A stretch of 64,000 nt of DNA, taken from contig CM072521.1 of NCBI GenBank assembly GCA_036898135.1, forward strand, positions 68,475,489-68,539,488. The letters are read 5' to 3'. The stretch is from Oncomelania hupensis. Lineage: Eukaryota; Mollusca; Gastropoda; Littorinimorpha; Pomatiopsidae. Each line of letters opens with the position of its first letter. Position 1 is the stretch's first letter. A program made the position numbers and the translations under genes. The notes below the pieces were generated by a model. It saw nothing but the letters and a program-made list of their open reading frames with translations, was not told where the DNA came from and searched no databases. Shown one piece after another: positions 43,136 through 53,228 of the stretch.

Positions 43136-44100
43136 GAAATAGCCCCCTGGGGGTGCCGGGGGTTTCAGTATAAATAGTATCCCCACTTTCTAGAAATTTA
43201 GTGCTTTAAATTTCCACTGTCGCTGTCTTTCTCATTTGTCCTTTCTCATTCCTACTCTGTTCTATCAATCTACAGTACTATCTTCTTCTTCCCAAACCAG
43301 TCACCTACCGTTTTTTTGAAAACTCTTCCGGGACAAAACTCCTCATTTGTGTGTGAGGTCTGTTGGATCACCTGGGGAATATTGGACGCTTTCTGCCAAA
43401 TGGTCACTGTGGCTTCCTATGAAATTATTATTTAGCAGTGTAGGCATTTTACATGTTTGTTTTTTTAGATTTTTTTTAGATTTTAATGCTTTATTGTCCC
43501 TTTTTATCGGGAAATTCTGGGCCGCCTCCCCATGTGGAAGGCGTAGTCGCAGCCTGTGGCGCGCCCAAACCCAACCTACCTAACATTAGTTGTGATTTTT
43601 GAAAATTAGAAATTCTTTAAATTTTTGAAATATTTTTAAATTTTGCTGGGGAGTACCCGGAGAAAACCCCCGAGACGTTGCCCGAGTCGAAAGTAAATAA
43701 TATTCGGAGAAACATAACGCCCCGATGCAGGATCGAACCCACACCTGTCAGGCGCCATTGGTTTTCTGGCCTGTGGACAAGGCAAGTTAGTCCCGCCTTA
43801 GCCCACTTGGCCACAATGTGTTTTGTTGATATTGTATCATGATGTTTGTATTCTATTGTGGTTTTTGTCAACGCGGGCTCCATAAATTAGAGTATAGCCT
43901 CAGCGTCTCATGCGTGTCTTTATTGTAAAGTGACCGGCTGGTGGAGTGCCATCAGTGTTACCACTGGGGTTGTTTCAGCAGATCTTTTATGCGGATGAGG
44001 AGTGAGTCCTCTTCCAGACAAGTTGTGGTCTTGATTTTGTGGTCCTGATTCGGCTTTTTGCAGTCCGCTGGACCCTGTAAGCAATGAATAACTAACTAAT
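43136..44100 (+). repeat. Family A interspersed repeat, near-complete copy split by a SINE
   Basis: It starts near GGGGGTGCCGGGGGTTTCAG with TATAAATAG at about 43171, continues through CCACTTTCTAGAAATTTAG, GTCTGTTGGATCACCTGGGG and CAGCCTCAGCG-like sequence, and ends GCAATGAATAACTAACTAAT. The inverted copy at 47865-49530 lacks the SINE, so family A is about 620-640 bp. No coding capacity was recognised. Class unknown; it may be an LTR fragment or a non-autonomous element. Confidence 0.75.
43465..43826 (-). mobile_element. tRNA-headed SINE (same family as 6945-7257) inside family A
   Basis: From 43826 leftward: TGGCCAAGTGGGCTAAGGCG (A box-like), GTGTGGGTTCGATCC (B box-like), the core GGGGTTTTCTCCGGGTACTC, then a tail (ATCTAAAAAAAATCTAAAAA). 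Family A copy 48060-48125 is uninterrupted at this point. The target duplication is unclear because the flanks are T/G-rich. Confidence 0.85.
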
Positions 44101-45105
44101 AGAAATAGCATCCTGCTGACAGTGACAGAACCGAGGACTAACACACACAGTGCTTTGTTCACACAACGCCTTTTTATCTGTTGTCCAGCGTTGTCCAGCC
44201 TTGCCCCGTCCGTATTGGCCATCGTGTGATGGACCCTGGTCCGCTGAGTGGGCAGCTAACTGGACGTGGTCAAGACTCGGGCACTGCGTTCGCTTATCCC
44301 TGGACATTGTCCAACGAGGCTTCCGTCACCACTAGCCCCTTGCAGCTGTGAGTGAGTACGTTGGAACTAGTCTTGTCGTGTAGTGCCTGCGTACAACAAC
44401 ATTGTCACCTTGGATGTACTGTATTATGTGCACTTTAAAAAACAAAATGTACCTTTTCATTTTTTTACTACATAATCATAATATTAATTTTGCCAATCTA
44501 CGCATGTCTTCCTTTTTTGTGTGCTATTGTCTGTCTGTCAGTCTGTCTGTGATTAATCGCTGCTGTGTAGCACCTGCTCTGATGTTTTCCCATTCTGGTC
44601 TTATGATGATGGCGAAGAGGATGGCGACGGTGATTATGATGACGGTGACGACGGCGATGATCGATAATGATGACGGCGACGATGATGATGGCGATGACCA
44701 TGGCGATGAAGCTGATTTCGACAATGGCGACGATTGAGCTCCTCCTGAAATGGAAATGATGGAATAGGAGCAGCTTGAGTACTTCAATTGTTTTGTTGTG
44801 GTTTAGCCTTTCGCTGTTCATCTTCCCGTGTGGCTAGCTTAGCCAAATCCCAATGAGGAATACTGCCGTCCTTTATAATAAATGTCATCAGCTTTAACAA
44901 GAATTTCTGCGGAAAGCAAAGTTCGATAAGCAGGAAATGCAATTTTCATTAAAATCTTAAAATAATACCGATAGAAAATGAAAACAATTTTTGTTTGTTC
45001 TGGGAAATCGGCTTTATACTTTCAATCGGAACTCATAAGACGCTCATTTGTCAAAATAGGGGTCGGTTCTGTCTAAGTGAGTGTGACTGCAGCATTTTTG
45101 TTGTT
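44101..45105. other. Spacer with GAT/GAC-rich low-complexity tract, no gene
   Basis: 44600-44740 is rich in GATGATGGCGACGG-like triplets, giving acidic peptide frames. Other frames show no recognised domain. Confidence 0.5.
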
Positions 45106-45199
45106 TATAGCGCTGTTGCAAAACTAGTGCAGATAGAGTTATCCGGCCCTGCCTTCACCTATGCCACGGACACCGGCTAGTTCCGGTTGAGTATTAAGC

Positions 45200-45388
45200 A
45201 TGGCCGAACGTAGACGGAAGACTTGTGGCGGAGGAAAACAGTATTGCGTTTGCTGCCCTAATTTCGCAGGAAAAGTAATTGAAGGGCGCATTGTCAAGTT
45301 ACACACATTACCAGCTAACAAAACACTGAAACCACTGTGGGAACAACGTTTGCGACTGATTCGGAAAGATTACAACAATGTAAAATAA
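45200..45388 (+). CDS. THAP-type zinc-finger N-terminal exon (partial)
   Basis: ATG at 45200 gives a 62-residue basic peptide: KTCGGGKQYCVCCPNFAGKV, then VKLHTLPANKTLKPLWEQRL and RLIRKDYNNVK. A Cys pair near residues 15-19, followed by a KLHxLP and a conserved Trp in LWEQRLRL, is the layout of the first half of a THAP (C2CH) DNA-binding domain. The second half (distal Cys-x2-His and AVPTIF-like end) is missing; AATGTAAAATAAG at the end could hide a splice donor. THAP domains occur in P-element transposases and in host proteins derived from them. The position beside an inverted repeat favours a transposon. Confidence 0.5.
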   Translation: MAERRRKTCGGGKQYCVCCPNFAGKVIEGRIVKLHTLPANKTLKPLWEQRLRLIRKDYNNVK

Positions 45389-45648
45389 GATTCAAGATTC
45401 AAGATTCTTTATTGTCCAAACACCAGGCATGGATATTTGTTTAGCAGTGCAATAAGGAAGGAAATAACAACATCAAAATTATTACAAACATGGACATACA
45501 ATATTGATACATTTGATATACTATCAAAAACAACTTCCATACCAAAATACAAATCTATAAACACTAACACACATGCATAAACAGATAACCAGCCACATAC
45601 CCATGCGTACACATTTAACACACAGATAATTATTACACAGTATATGAG
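45389..45648 (-). mobile_element. Retroposon 3' end with (GAATCTT)n tail, minus strand
   Basis: The plus strand starts AAGATTCAAGATTCAAGATTC, then TTTATTGTCCAAACACCAGG. Reversed, this is an AATAAA-containing 3' end followed by short tandem repeats, as in many LINE/SINE families. The coding part is absent. Confidence 0.55.
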
Positions 45649-45835
45649 GGGCCGGGTAGCTCAGTTGGTAAGAGTGTCTTGCTAGTAACCGAAAGGTCGC
45701 TGGTTCGAATCCCGGATTGGTCAACGTGTGATCATATTATTTTCCCCTTTACCAACAACTGGCCCGCTGGTGTCAGTATAAATCGGTCCAGTAGTCACCT
45801 ATATGCGAAAGTGTCGTGTGACTATAATCTACAAA
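45649..45835 (+). mobile_element. tRNA-headed SINE (Thr-like head), tandem copy 1
   Basis: GGGCCGGGTAGCTCAGTTGG (A box) and GGTCGCTGGTTCGAATCCC (B box), with CTAGTAA where an anticodon loop with AGT (Thr) would sit. The body reads CAACTGGCCCGCTGGTGTCA and TATGCGAAAGTGTCGTGTGA. Stem pairing is too degraded for a functional tRNA. Confidence 0.88.
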
Positions 45836-45857
45836 CAACAACACAGTATATAGAGGG

Positions 45858-46055
45858 GGCCGGGTAGCTCAGTTGGTAAGAGCATCTTGCTAGTAACCGA
45901 AAGGTCGCTGGTTCGAATCTCGGATTGGTCAACGTGTGATCATATTATTTTCCCCTTTACCAACAACTGGCCCGCTGGTGTCAGTATAAATCGGTCCAGT
46001 ATAGTCACCTATATGCGAAAGTGTCGTGTGACTATAATCTACATACAAACAAACA
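45858..46055 (+). mobile_element. tRNA-headed SINE (Thr-like head), tandem copy 2
   Basis: Nearly identical to the preceding copy, in direct repeat about 209 bp downstream. ACACAGTATAT precedes copy 1, separates the copies and follows copy 2, so the SINE plus its flank appears three-times bracketed by the same target sequence. Confidence 0.88.
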
Positions 46056-46123
46056 AACACAGTATATGTATACACAACTACAACACTCACCCATTCTTCC
46101 ATTCCTTAGATCCATCCTAGATC

Positions 46124-46194
<71 letters not shown>

Positions 46195-46440
46195 CATTAT
46201 AATAATAAGAGTAATAATACAAAATAATCATCATAATATTAATAATAATCGTAATCATTAAAGTAATTAATAATTATAACAATAATAATAATAACAATGC
46301 AACTACAACTAATAATAATAATAATAATACAACAGCAGCACCAACAGACAACTAATAATTAATATATGGTAATAATGATAATAATAATAACAATACTACT
46401 ACAACTAATAATAATAACAACTGAAAGACTGAAAATAATA
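46124..46440. repeat. (AAT)n microsatellite and degenerate AT-rich continuation
   Basis: A pure stretch at 46126-46195, then irregular AATAAT/AACAAT mixtures. Confidence 0.95.
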
Positions 46441-46943
46441 AGACATAATTGCAGTTGCTTCACTGAATTAAAAACAAAAATTATTCTACTGTATAATAAT
46501 GTTATCTTCTAGATAAACTGCAAAATTAAAATTTCTCAATTAAAAAAATTAAAGCAAAGAAAAAGAAAGAGACTTCGAATTTCTCGTGAATGTAGGTCAC
46601 TGACAAACGAATTAGGCCTACTGAACAAACAAATCAGCAATCAATGTGTAGGCAAGCAGCCATCCTGAGTAAAATTTGAACGATTGTACAAGAGAAATAT
46701 AATTTATATAACCCTCCATCTTTCTTGCTTCAACCGGAACTAGCCGAACCCAAGGGCCGCAACATATCCGCCACTTTCGCTTTCATTATGAAACAGCGCT
46801 ATAGTCTTGCCAGCGACGTCACCTTCTTGTGACGCTTATGTGGATGCGACGTCATTGTTAATTTTTGTCTGTAAGTAAGACAGTACCATCAGCAGTTTTG
46901 ATTATTAATTGATGTACCTTTGCAAGTGACTTAAAGGCTAATT

Positions 46944-47114
46944 GAAGATTATAGTCACACAACACCAGAGCCTATAGGCGACCACTGGTCACATAATTCT
47001 GACACCAGCGAACCAGTTGATGGTAAGGGAAAATAATATGGTCACTGTTTGGTCAATCTGGGATTTGGGTTACTAGTAAGCCGCTCTACCCACAGAGCTA
47101 TCAGGCTCCTCCAA
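46944..47114 (-). mobile_element. Diverged tRNA-headed SINE (Thr-like family), minus strand
   Basis: The complement reads AGCTCTGTGGGTAGAGCGGC, TTACTAGTAACCC, TATTATTTTCCCTTACCATC, AACTGGTTCGCTGGTGTCAG and TGTTGTGTGACTATAATC. It is the same family as 45649 but much older by divergence. Confidence 0.8.
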
Positions 47115-47321
47115 TAAGACAATGATTGGTGCGTCGCCTGTTATAATGTCAAGTGTCAAAGACAAACTTGATTGGATCTCACTCCTGAGTCACGCGCTCC
47201 GACGCCCCACTAATCGTTTACCGTTTCTGTCTCCCTGTACCAGCTTCTTCCCTCCCCTCCCTCCCCTTCTGTCTGTCGATGACCATTTCCTTGCGTTTGT
47301 CTGTGTGAAGTCAAAGTAGGA
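47115..47321. other. Short spacer
   Basis: Unremarkable; no gene recognised. Confidence 0.5.
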
Positions 47322-47506
47322 AAGACACTACATGGGGACTTTATGTTAGATAATAGACTACATGGGGAATTTATGTTAGATAATATACTACTTGGGGACT
47401 TTAGGTTAGATAATAGACTACATGGGGACTTTATGTTAGATAATAGACTACAGGGGGGAATTTATGTTAGATAATAGACTACATGGGGACTTTATGTTAG
47501 GTAATA
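47322..47506. repeat. 30-bp minisatellite, about 6 copies
   Basis: Unit ACTACATGGGGACTTTATGT plus TAGATAATAG, with GGGAAT and AGGTTAG variants. Confidence 0.93.
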
Positions 47507-47524
47507 ATACACCCCCACCCCCAC

Positions 47525-47700
47525 CCCTGTGTGGGTGCCGGGAGTTTCTGTATAAATAGTATCCCCACTTTCTGGAAATTTAGTGCTTTAAACTCTCACT
47601 GTCGTCTTTTTCCTTTGTTCTTTCTCATTGCTACTCTGTTCTTTCAATCTACTATACTATCTTCTTTTTCGCTAGACCAGTCACTTACCTTTAAAAAAAA
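47525..47700 (+). repeat. Family A interspersed repeat, 5' fragment
   Basis: GGGTGCCGGGAGTTTCTGTA, TAAATAGTATCCCCACTTTC and TGGAAATTTAGTGCTTTAAA match 43144-43230 closely. The match fades after ACCAGTCACTTACC (~47690). Confidence 0.8.
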
Positions 47701-47864
47701 CCCGTTCTCTCTGTCGCTCTTGATGATTTCCTTGGTCTGTAATGTGTTACATGACAGCGGTGATGATGCGGTGCTTGTGATAATGGTATCAGAGGATTGT
47801 CCTTTGTAGACAAGACGTGTAACCGTTCCTGCTGTTTTGTACATTACATTACATGATCATTGCT

Positions 47865-48229
47865 TTAGGTCCAGAGAACTCTAACGAGCCAAATCAGGAC
47901 CGGACAACCCCTACTAATCCGCATAAAAGATCTGCTGAAACAACTCTAGTGGTAAAACTGAAAGCCCTCCACCAGCCAGTCACTTTACAATAAAGACAAC
48001 CCACGCAGGGGACGCTGAGGCTGTACTCTAATTTATCGAACCCCCATTTACTAAAACAAAATAGAATACAAACATCATTATAAATTACCAACAAAACACA
48101 TACATATAAAATGCCTACATTGCTAAATAATAACATCATAGGAAGCCCTTGTGACCACCTGGCAGAAAGCCTCCAATATTCCCAAGCTGATCCAACAGAC
48201 CTCATACACAAATAACGAGTCTTGTCCCG
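47865..48229 (-). repeat. Family A, 3' part of an inverted copy
   Basis: Complement of the family between the Harbinger insertion and the family end (…GGTCCTGATTTGGCTCG...). It joins the 5' part at 49271-49530. Confidence 0.8.
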
Positions 48230-49267
48230 GGGTGGTATTCATGACCGTTGGTTAAGGCTTAACCAATGTTGGTAAAATTAACGACGTTGGTTAAGCTGGA
48301 AATTTTAAATTCATGAGGCCTTAGCAGAGTTAACGACGGTTGCTAACCATGGTTATTTTAACGGAGGTGGGACCACCCGATAACCAATGGAACACTGGTT
48401 AAAAATGGCGGCCATCGTTTTGGTGGCAACTTCGACAGAGACGAGCTCCGAGGAGAGAGAGAGTATTTCGCGACAGAAGTAATCCACTTGACAAATTTGA
48501 TGATGTGGAACTGGTATCAAAATTTCGTTTTCGTCGGCATGATATCATCACGTTAACGAACGCGGTAGACAGACTGAAACTGTGTGATCGGCAAGGCGTT
48601 TTGTCACCACTTTTACATGTGTGTCTCACTCTTTGTTTTTATGCCTCTGGCACCTTTAATAATCTGTCATATTAATAAAACGGGTTAATATTATTATTAT
48701 TATTAAAATATTGTTGTTGGATTTTGACTGGTGATGTGTAGGCTTATTGTGTATCTGTATAGTTTATACTCGTAAGGTAATGCAACCCTACGAAATAAAG
48801 ACAACATTTCAAGTTCCAAACTACCCAGAAACGGCAGAAATTGAACCTCAGTCTAAAAACAAAATGTAGGCCTAACATTACAAACTACAAAGTGATCAAA
48901 AGTGATTTCTCTCCTTTCAACCCCAACAAAAAGCTCGCTCTCCTTGCTCACTATGATATCCAGCATGCTGTCGGTAGGCTTGCTAATCACGCCACCATTG
49001 CCAGACTTTAATCGTGCGGCTGCACGATTCCGATGGGTTATAGGCCTATTTTGTTGACGAAAGAAGGAAAACAGCTGCTTGAATTATGCCCCCTTACGGA
49101 TATTCCCGCACAGCCCAAAAATAGCCTTGGTTAAGTAACAATGCGTGGACACTCGCTTATGAATAGCGATCTGCTAAACGATGGTTAACGATACCATTGT
49201 TGGTTACAAAACCAATGTTGGTAACGTTAACCATCGCCTATAATTTAACTGGCCATGAATTCCACCC
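48230..49267 (+). mobile_element. PIF/Harbinger-type non-autonomous transposon (1,038 bp)
   Basis: Left end GGGTGGTATTCATGACC; the complement of the right end is GGGTGGAATTCATGGCC (15 of 17 match). CCG flanks it at 48227-48229 and 49268-49270, a 3-bp duplication. The uninterrupted family A copy (CCCGGAAGAGT in complement of 43320-43335) supplies the empty site. Inside is a truncated HARBI1-like transposase start. Several TTAACCA/TGGTTAA repeats lie near both ends. Confidence 0.85.
48403..48675 (+). pseudogene. HARBI1-like (PIF/Harbinger) transposase N-terminal fragment
   Basis: The frame reads RRERVFRDRSNPLDKFDDVE, then LVSKFRFRRHDI and, near its end, SPLLHVCLTLCFYASGTFNN, stopping at 48675. 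The R-N-x-L-x-x-(F/Y)-D-D segment and (L/F)xFYASGTF are hallmarks of the N-terminal region of Harbinger nucleases. An ATG at 48405 (MAAIVLV) lies in a neighbouring frame, so the start has shifted. The DDE catalytic domain is absent. It is a remnant showing that the element derives from an autonomous Harbinger. Confidence 0.82.
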
Positions 49268-49270
49268 CCG

Positions 49271-49530
49271 GATGATTTTTCAAGAAAAAAGGTAGATGAC
49301 TGGTCTAGCGAAGAAGACGATAGTATAGCAGTTGTTGTTGTTTCTTTTAATGTCTTTTTCACCGAAATGATAAGACAATATATATAAGTATAGCAGATTG
49401 ATAGAACAGAGCAGGAATGAGAAAGAGCAAATGAGAAAGACAGTGACAGTGGGAATTTAAAGCACTAAATTTCCAAAAAGTGGGGATACTATTTATACTG
49501 AAATCCCCGGCACCCCAACGGGGGATGGTG
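49271..49530 (-). repeat. Family A, 5' part of the inverted copy
   Basis: Complement of GGGTGCCGGGGATTTCAGTA, TAAATAGTATCCCCAC and on to ACCAGTCATCTACC. It ends at the Harbinger element. An internal TTGTTGTTGTTTC/CACCGAAATGATAAGACAA stretch at 49335-49375 is extra relative to the other copies. Confidence 0.8.
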
Positions 49531-49970
49531 TTTTGTATGTGCCAAACATATCCTACCTTACCTTCTGTAGTGTATGTGCCAAACATAGCCTACCTTACCT
49601 TCTGTAGTGTATGTGCCAAACATAGCCTACCTTACCTTCTGTAGTGTATGTGCCAAACATAGCCTACCTTACCTTCTGTAGTGTATGTGCCAAACATAGC
49701 CTACCTTACCTTCTGTAGTGTATGTGCCAAACATAGCCTACCTTACCTTCTGTAGTGTATGTGCCAAACATAGCCTACCTTACCTTCTGTAGTGTATGTG
49801 CCAAACATAGCCTACCTTACCTTCTGTAGTGTATGTGCCAAACATAGCCTACCTTACCGTCTGTAGTGTATGTGCCAAACATAGCCTACCTTACCTTCTG
49901 TAGTGTATGTGCCAAACATAGCCTACCTTACCTTCTGTAGTGTATGTGCCAAACATAGCCTACCTTACCG
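49531..49970. repeat. 37-bp minisatellite, about 12 copies
   Basis: Unit TGTATGTGCCAAACATAGCC plus TACCTTACCTTCTGTAG, very homogeneous. Confidence 0.96.
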
Positions 49971-50231
49971 TCTTTCTTTCCATCCCTCCCTTTATCTCCC
50001 TTCTTTCTCTCCTCCTCCCCTCCCTCCCCTAACTAGCTATCCTCCCATCCCCCACTTCCCTGCACAAAGAGAATAGTGATTTGGTTTGTCAGACGAGACA
50101 ATACAATAAGGGAGTCACAGTCGCCATTGTTGTGATTAGATGAAGACGACCCTAGAACTGCAAATCACCTTTTGTCGCCTCCTGTTCGGCCCGACTGATT
50201 GGCCAACAACACAGGCGTAGAACGAGAAAGT

Positions 50232-50232
<1 letters not shown>
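49971..50232. other. Pyrimidine-rich spacer
   Basis: CCCTCCC/CTTCTTT-rich to about 50070, then plain sequence. No gene. Confidence 0.5.

Positions 50233-50309
<77 letters not shown>
50233..50309. repeat. (GA)n microsatellite
   Basis: About 38 GA units. Confidence 0.98.
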
Positions 50310-50312
<3 letters not shown>

Positions 50313-50385
50313 CCCGTTAAGTAAAAATACCGTGAGTGGTAGTCGGGGTTCCTTTGCCCCCAACCTCCCTCCCACCCACACAAAC

Positions 50386-50568
50386 CCCTTAACACACTGT
50401 AACACACCCACTCCCTCCCCTTAACACCCTGTAACACACCCACCCCCTCCCCTTAACACCCTGTAACACACCCACCCCCTCCCCTTAACACACTGTGACA
50501 CACCCACCCCCGCCCCTTAACACACTGTGACACACCCACCCCCTCCCCTTAACACACTGTGACACATT
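50386..50568. repeat. 32-bp minisatellite, about 5-6 copies
   Basis: Unit CCCCTTAACACACTGTGACA plus CACCCACCCCCT, with CCTGTAA variants. Confidence 0.93.
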
Positions 50569-50725
50569 AACGTTTCTCCTTGTTTTGTGAAATTTAAATT
50601 ACCTTCAATCCGTTTGTGCCAACTCTCTAATATCATCAGTTACATTGAGACGGTTCTAACTTTAAGAAATGCGCTGTTAATAAAGAAACAAAAATTCCTT
50701 TTGGGTGATGTGGCGGAAAGGGAGG

Positions 50726-50843
50726 CGACTGTTGACGGCTTGGGACAGATTGTCTCCTTTCCATGGGTTGACGGCTTGGGACAGATTGTCTCCTTTCCAT
50801 GTGTTGACGGCTTGGGACAGATTGTCTCCCTTCCATGTGTTGG
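50726..50843. repeat. 36-bp tandem repeat, about 3 copies
   Basis: Unit GACGGCTTGGGACAGATTGT plus CTCCTTTCCATGTGTT. Confidence 0.92.
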
Positions 50844-50979
50844 TTAGTCTAGCCTGGGTTGACTCCTGCTGTGCAGAATCCTTTGGTTTGGCCATTGGGT
50901 TATGCAGGACAAGGCGACACGACATTTGTTCTCCTCGCCTGACCATTCGTCTTCTGATTTTGGTGGTGAGCAGGACTAC

Positions 50980-51172
50980 GTTTGTAGATTATAGTCACAC
51001 GACACTTTCGCATATAGGTGACTACTGGACCGATTTATACTGACACCAGCGGGCCAGTTGTTGGTAAAGGGGAAAATAATATGATCACACGTTGACCAAT
51101 CCGGGATTCGAACCAGCGACCTTTCGGTTACTAGCAAGACGCTCTTACCAACTGAGCTACCCGGCCCCACAC
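50980..51172 (-). mobile_element. tRNA-headed SINE (Thr-like head) with 11-bp target duplication
   Basis: The complement begins GGGGCCGGGTAGCTCAGTTG and includes GGTCGCTGGTTCGAATCCC and the same body as 45649-46055. AGCAGGACTAC occurs at 50969-50979 and 51173-51183, the target duplication of an insertion. Confidence 0.92.
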
Positions 51173-51183
51173 AGCAGGACTAC

Positions 51184-51685
51184 ATTGTCGGCAGGCATTT
51201 TATGCAGTGACCTGCAGAGAGCGTCGTGGCACTAGTAGCCGGCAATCCGGTTTACTATTAACGCGCTTCACTGCCTTGCAATGGAAATATGTTTATGTAA
51301 AAATAACGGTGGAGGTGGGGACGTGTTCCCAAAAGGCGGGGCCGAGAGATAGGAGTGAAATACTGTGCTCGGCTACAGTGATTTTCTGTCAAACTGGTTT
51401 TGACTGTGCACGTTTTGTTGGGGAAATAAAGCCGTGTTAGGATTAGTTTGTATTAGGTACTATTTACACCCCGCTTCTATGTTGCAACCCTCTTTTCCAG
51501 TTTTTTACTGTACAGTATATGGACAATTATAATGTAATTAGGCATCGCAAGGGTTAAAATAGTGTTAATAGTGTTATGTGCCTATGTCGTTGCCAGTGGC
51601 CTAATAACGTCTTTAGCGCGCTGTTTCCTTGCCAATGTTGTTAGCACTGCCGCCGCTGTAGTCACCTCTTCCTTAACAGTAATCA

Positions 51686-51688
<3 letters not shown>
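51184..51688. other. Spacer, no gene recognised
   Basis: Frames of 60-80 codons without recognised domains. Confidence 0.5.
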
Positions 51689-51736
<48 letters not shown>

Positions 51737-51775
51737 ACTCTCTCTCACTCTCTCTCACTCTCTCTCTCTTTTCTT
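51689..51775. repeat. (CT)n microsatellite with CACT variants
   Basis: CT array whose right half has CTCTCACTCTCT periodicity. Confidence 0.95.
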
Positions 51776-51878
51776 CACTTTCCCACTCCCGCCCCTCTCT
51801 CTGTGCATAATCTAACTTTGTTAATCATCATGTCGGCTTGTCATGAGAATGCCAGAAACACAGATACCTCTTTCTCCT

Positions 51879-52126
51879 GAATTGTATTGTATTGTATTGT
51901 ATTGTACTGTATTGTACTGTATTATATTGTATTGTACTGTACTATACTGTACTGTATTACATTGTACTGTATTGTATTGTATTGTATTGTACTGTATTGC
52001 ATTGCATTGCATTGCATTGCATTGCACTGTATTGTATTGTATTGTATTGTATTGCATTGTATTGTATTGTATTGTATTGTATTGCATAGTATTGTATTGT
52101 ATTGCATTGTATTGTATTGTATTGTT
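51879..52126. repeat. (ATTGT)n pentanucleotide array, about 50 units
   Basis: ATTGT with ACTGT and ATTGC variants clustered in blocks. All frames on both strands lack stops over long stretches, giving Tyr-Cys-Ile-Val or Gln-Tyr-Asn repeat peptides. Confidence 0.97.
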
Positions 52127-52868
52127 GTTTGGTCAACAGTATCATCACACTCAAAGCTAACAAAATAGGCGAATACTTAAAATTCATTGTTCTATTTAGT
52201 CAACATGGTGTCCAAAGATAGGGAATGACTGCATATCACATAGCAAATCGCTGCTATCACCTGCTAGAAACTAACGGCAGTTCTGTGCAATACATGAAAT
52301 AACTATTCCAAAAGGAGACGTGTTTGCGTGTGTGTGTGTGTGTGTGTGGGTGTGTGTGTGTATGTGTGTGTATGTGTGTGTGTGTGTGTGTGCGCGCGCG
52401 TGCGTGGCCATGTGTTTTAAAGGTCACTTGATATTATTACAGGTGCTATTTTTTTTTGTATTTTGTTATGTAAAACAAGATCTGATTCTATTTTAAATGT
52501 CATTAGGGCACACAACGAGTAACGAGCAACGAGTTTGCCATAATGAGCAGTGTATGCGTGTCGTAATGATAATCCTCTTAGCTTTTACGAGGAATGAGGG
52601 AATTAAAGCTGGAATCAAGAGAGGGAGAGAGGTGACGTCATTTTGGCCGAGTAGTGGGTAAAATGTTTGAATGGTAAAAATACTCTCAATGCTCGTCTCT
52701 TTTTTTGACATACGGCAATGACGTCATTTCAAGAGTCATTAACAGAATCCTTCTTCCTGTTGCGAGGCGCCCCCTAGTGAGCGACAACTACTTGATTAAT
52801 AAGGCAACATGCGGGTTACAGTTGAGCACGTGCTAGTTCCCGCAAGTAAAAGATGTGGCATAGTCCAT
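52126..52868. other. Spacer with a (GT)n tract at 52328-52400, no gene
   Basis: (GT)n with GCGCGCG at its end. Otherwise no feature recognised. Confidence 0.55.
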
Positions 52869-52906
52869 GACGATGATGATGATGATGATGATGATGATGA
52901 CGATGG

Positions 52907-52960
<54 letters not shown>

Positions 52961-52984
52961 GGATGATGATGATGATGATGATGA
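52869..52984. repeat. (GAT)n microsatellite
   Basis: About 38 GAT units with GAC and GGT interruptions. Confidence 0.97.
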
Positions 52985-53072
52985 ATATATCTTGTTAATG
53001 TAGCGTGCCGGTGCGACGCAAATGAGTAGCGTCATGTTGATTTAATAATGACGTACGATTTGTTTACTGAGA

Positions 53073-53228
53073 AGGGTCCTATTATATCCTATCCTATCCT
53101 ATTCTATCCTACCCTATCCTATCCCGTAACTCGGAGGTCGTAGGGGCACGACAGATGATCATTTAACCAGCGTACTCCATCTTTCCCTGTCCTCAGCAAC
53201 CCTGATTGTTTCGCTCAGTGTCAAACCA
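53073..53228 (-). mobile_element. RTE-like LINE (outer copy), 3' end
   Basis: The tail on the plus strand is TATCCTATCCTATCCTATTC to about 53125, then CCCGTAACTCGGAGGTCGTA and the C-terminal coding region in reverse. It is interrupted at TCAAACCA (53221-53228) by the plus-strand LINE and resumes at 55524. Confidence 0.9.

Larger units (their letters stand above)
45106..46803. mobile_element. Probable THAP-encoding DNA transposon remnant with inverted repeats
   Basis: TATAGCGCTGTT at 45106-45117 is inverted at 46792-46803, and CGGCTAGTTCCGGTTGA at 45174-45190 is inverted at 46730-46746. The sequence between these pairs is only weakly similar. Inside, directly after the left arm, lies a short THAP-like coding exon. 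The rest is filled by a retroposon 3' end, two SINEs and an (AAT)n array. No target duplication was found. A P-element-like origin would fit THAP plus subterminal repeats, but the transposase body is missing. Confidence 0.55.

Noticed and set aside
45649..46055. Functional tRNA-Thr genes
   Set aside because: A and B boxes and an AGT-like anticodon position are present, but the anticodon and acceptor stems do not pair well and each is followed by a repeated SINE body.
51821..52187. Tyr-Cys-Ile-Val or Gln-Tyr-Asn repeat peptides
   Set aside because: Translations of the (ATTGT)n array.
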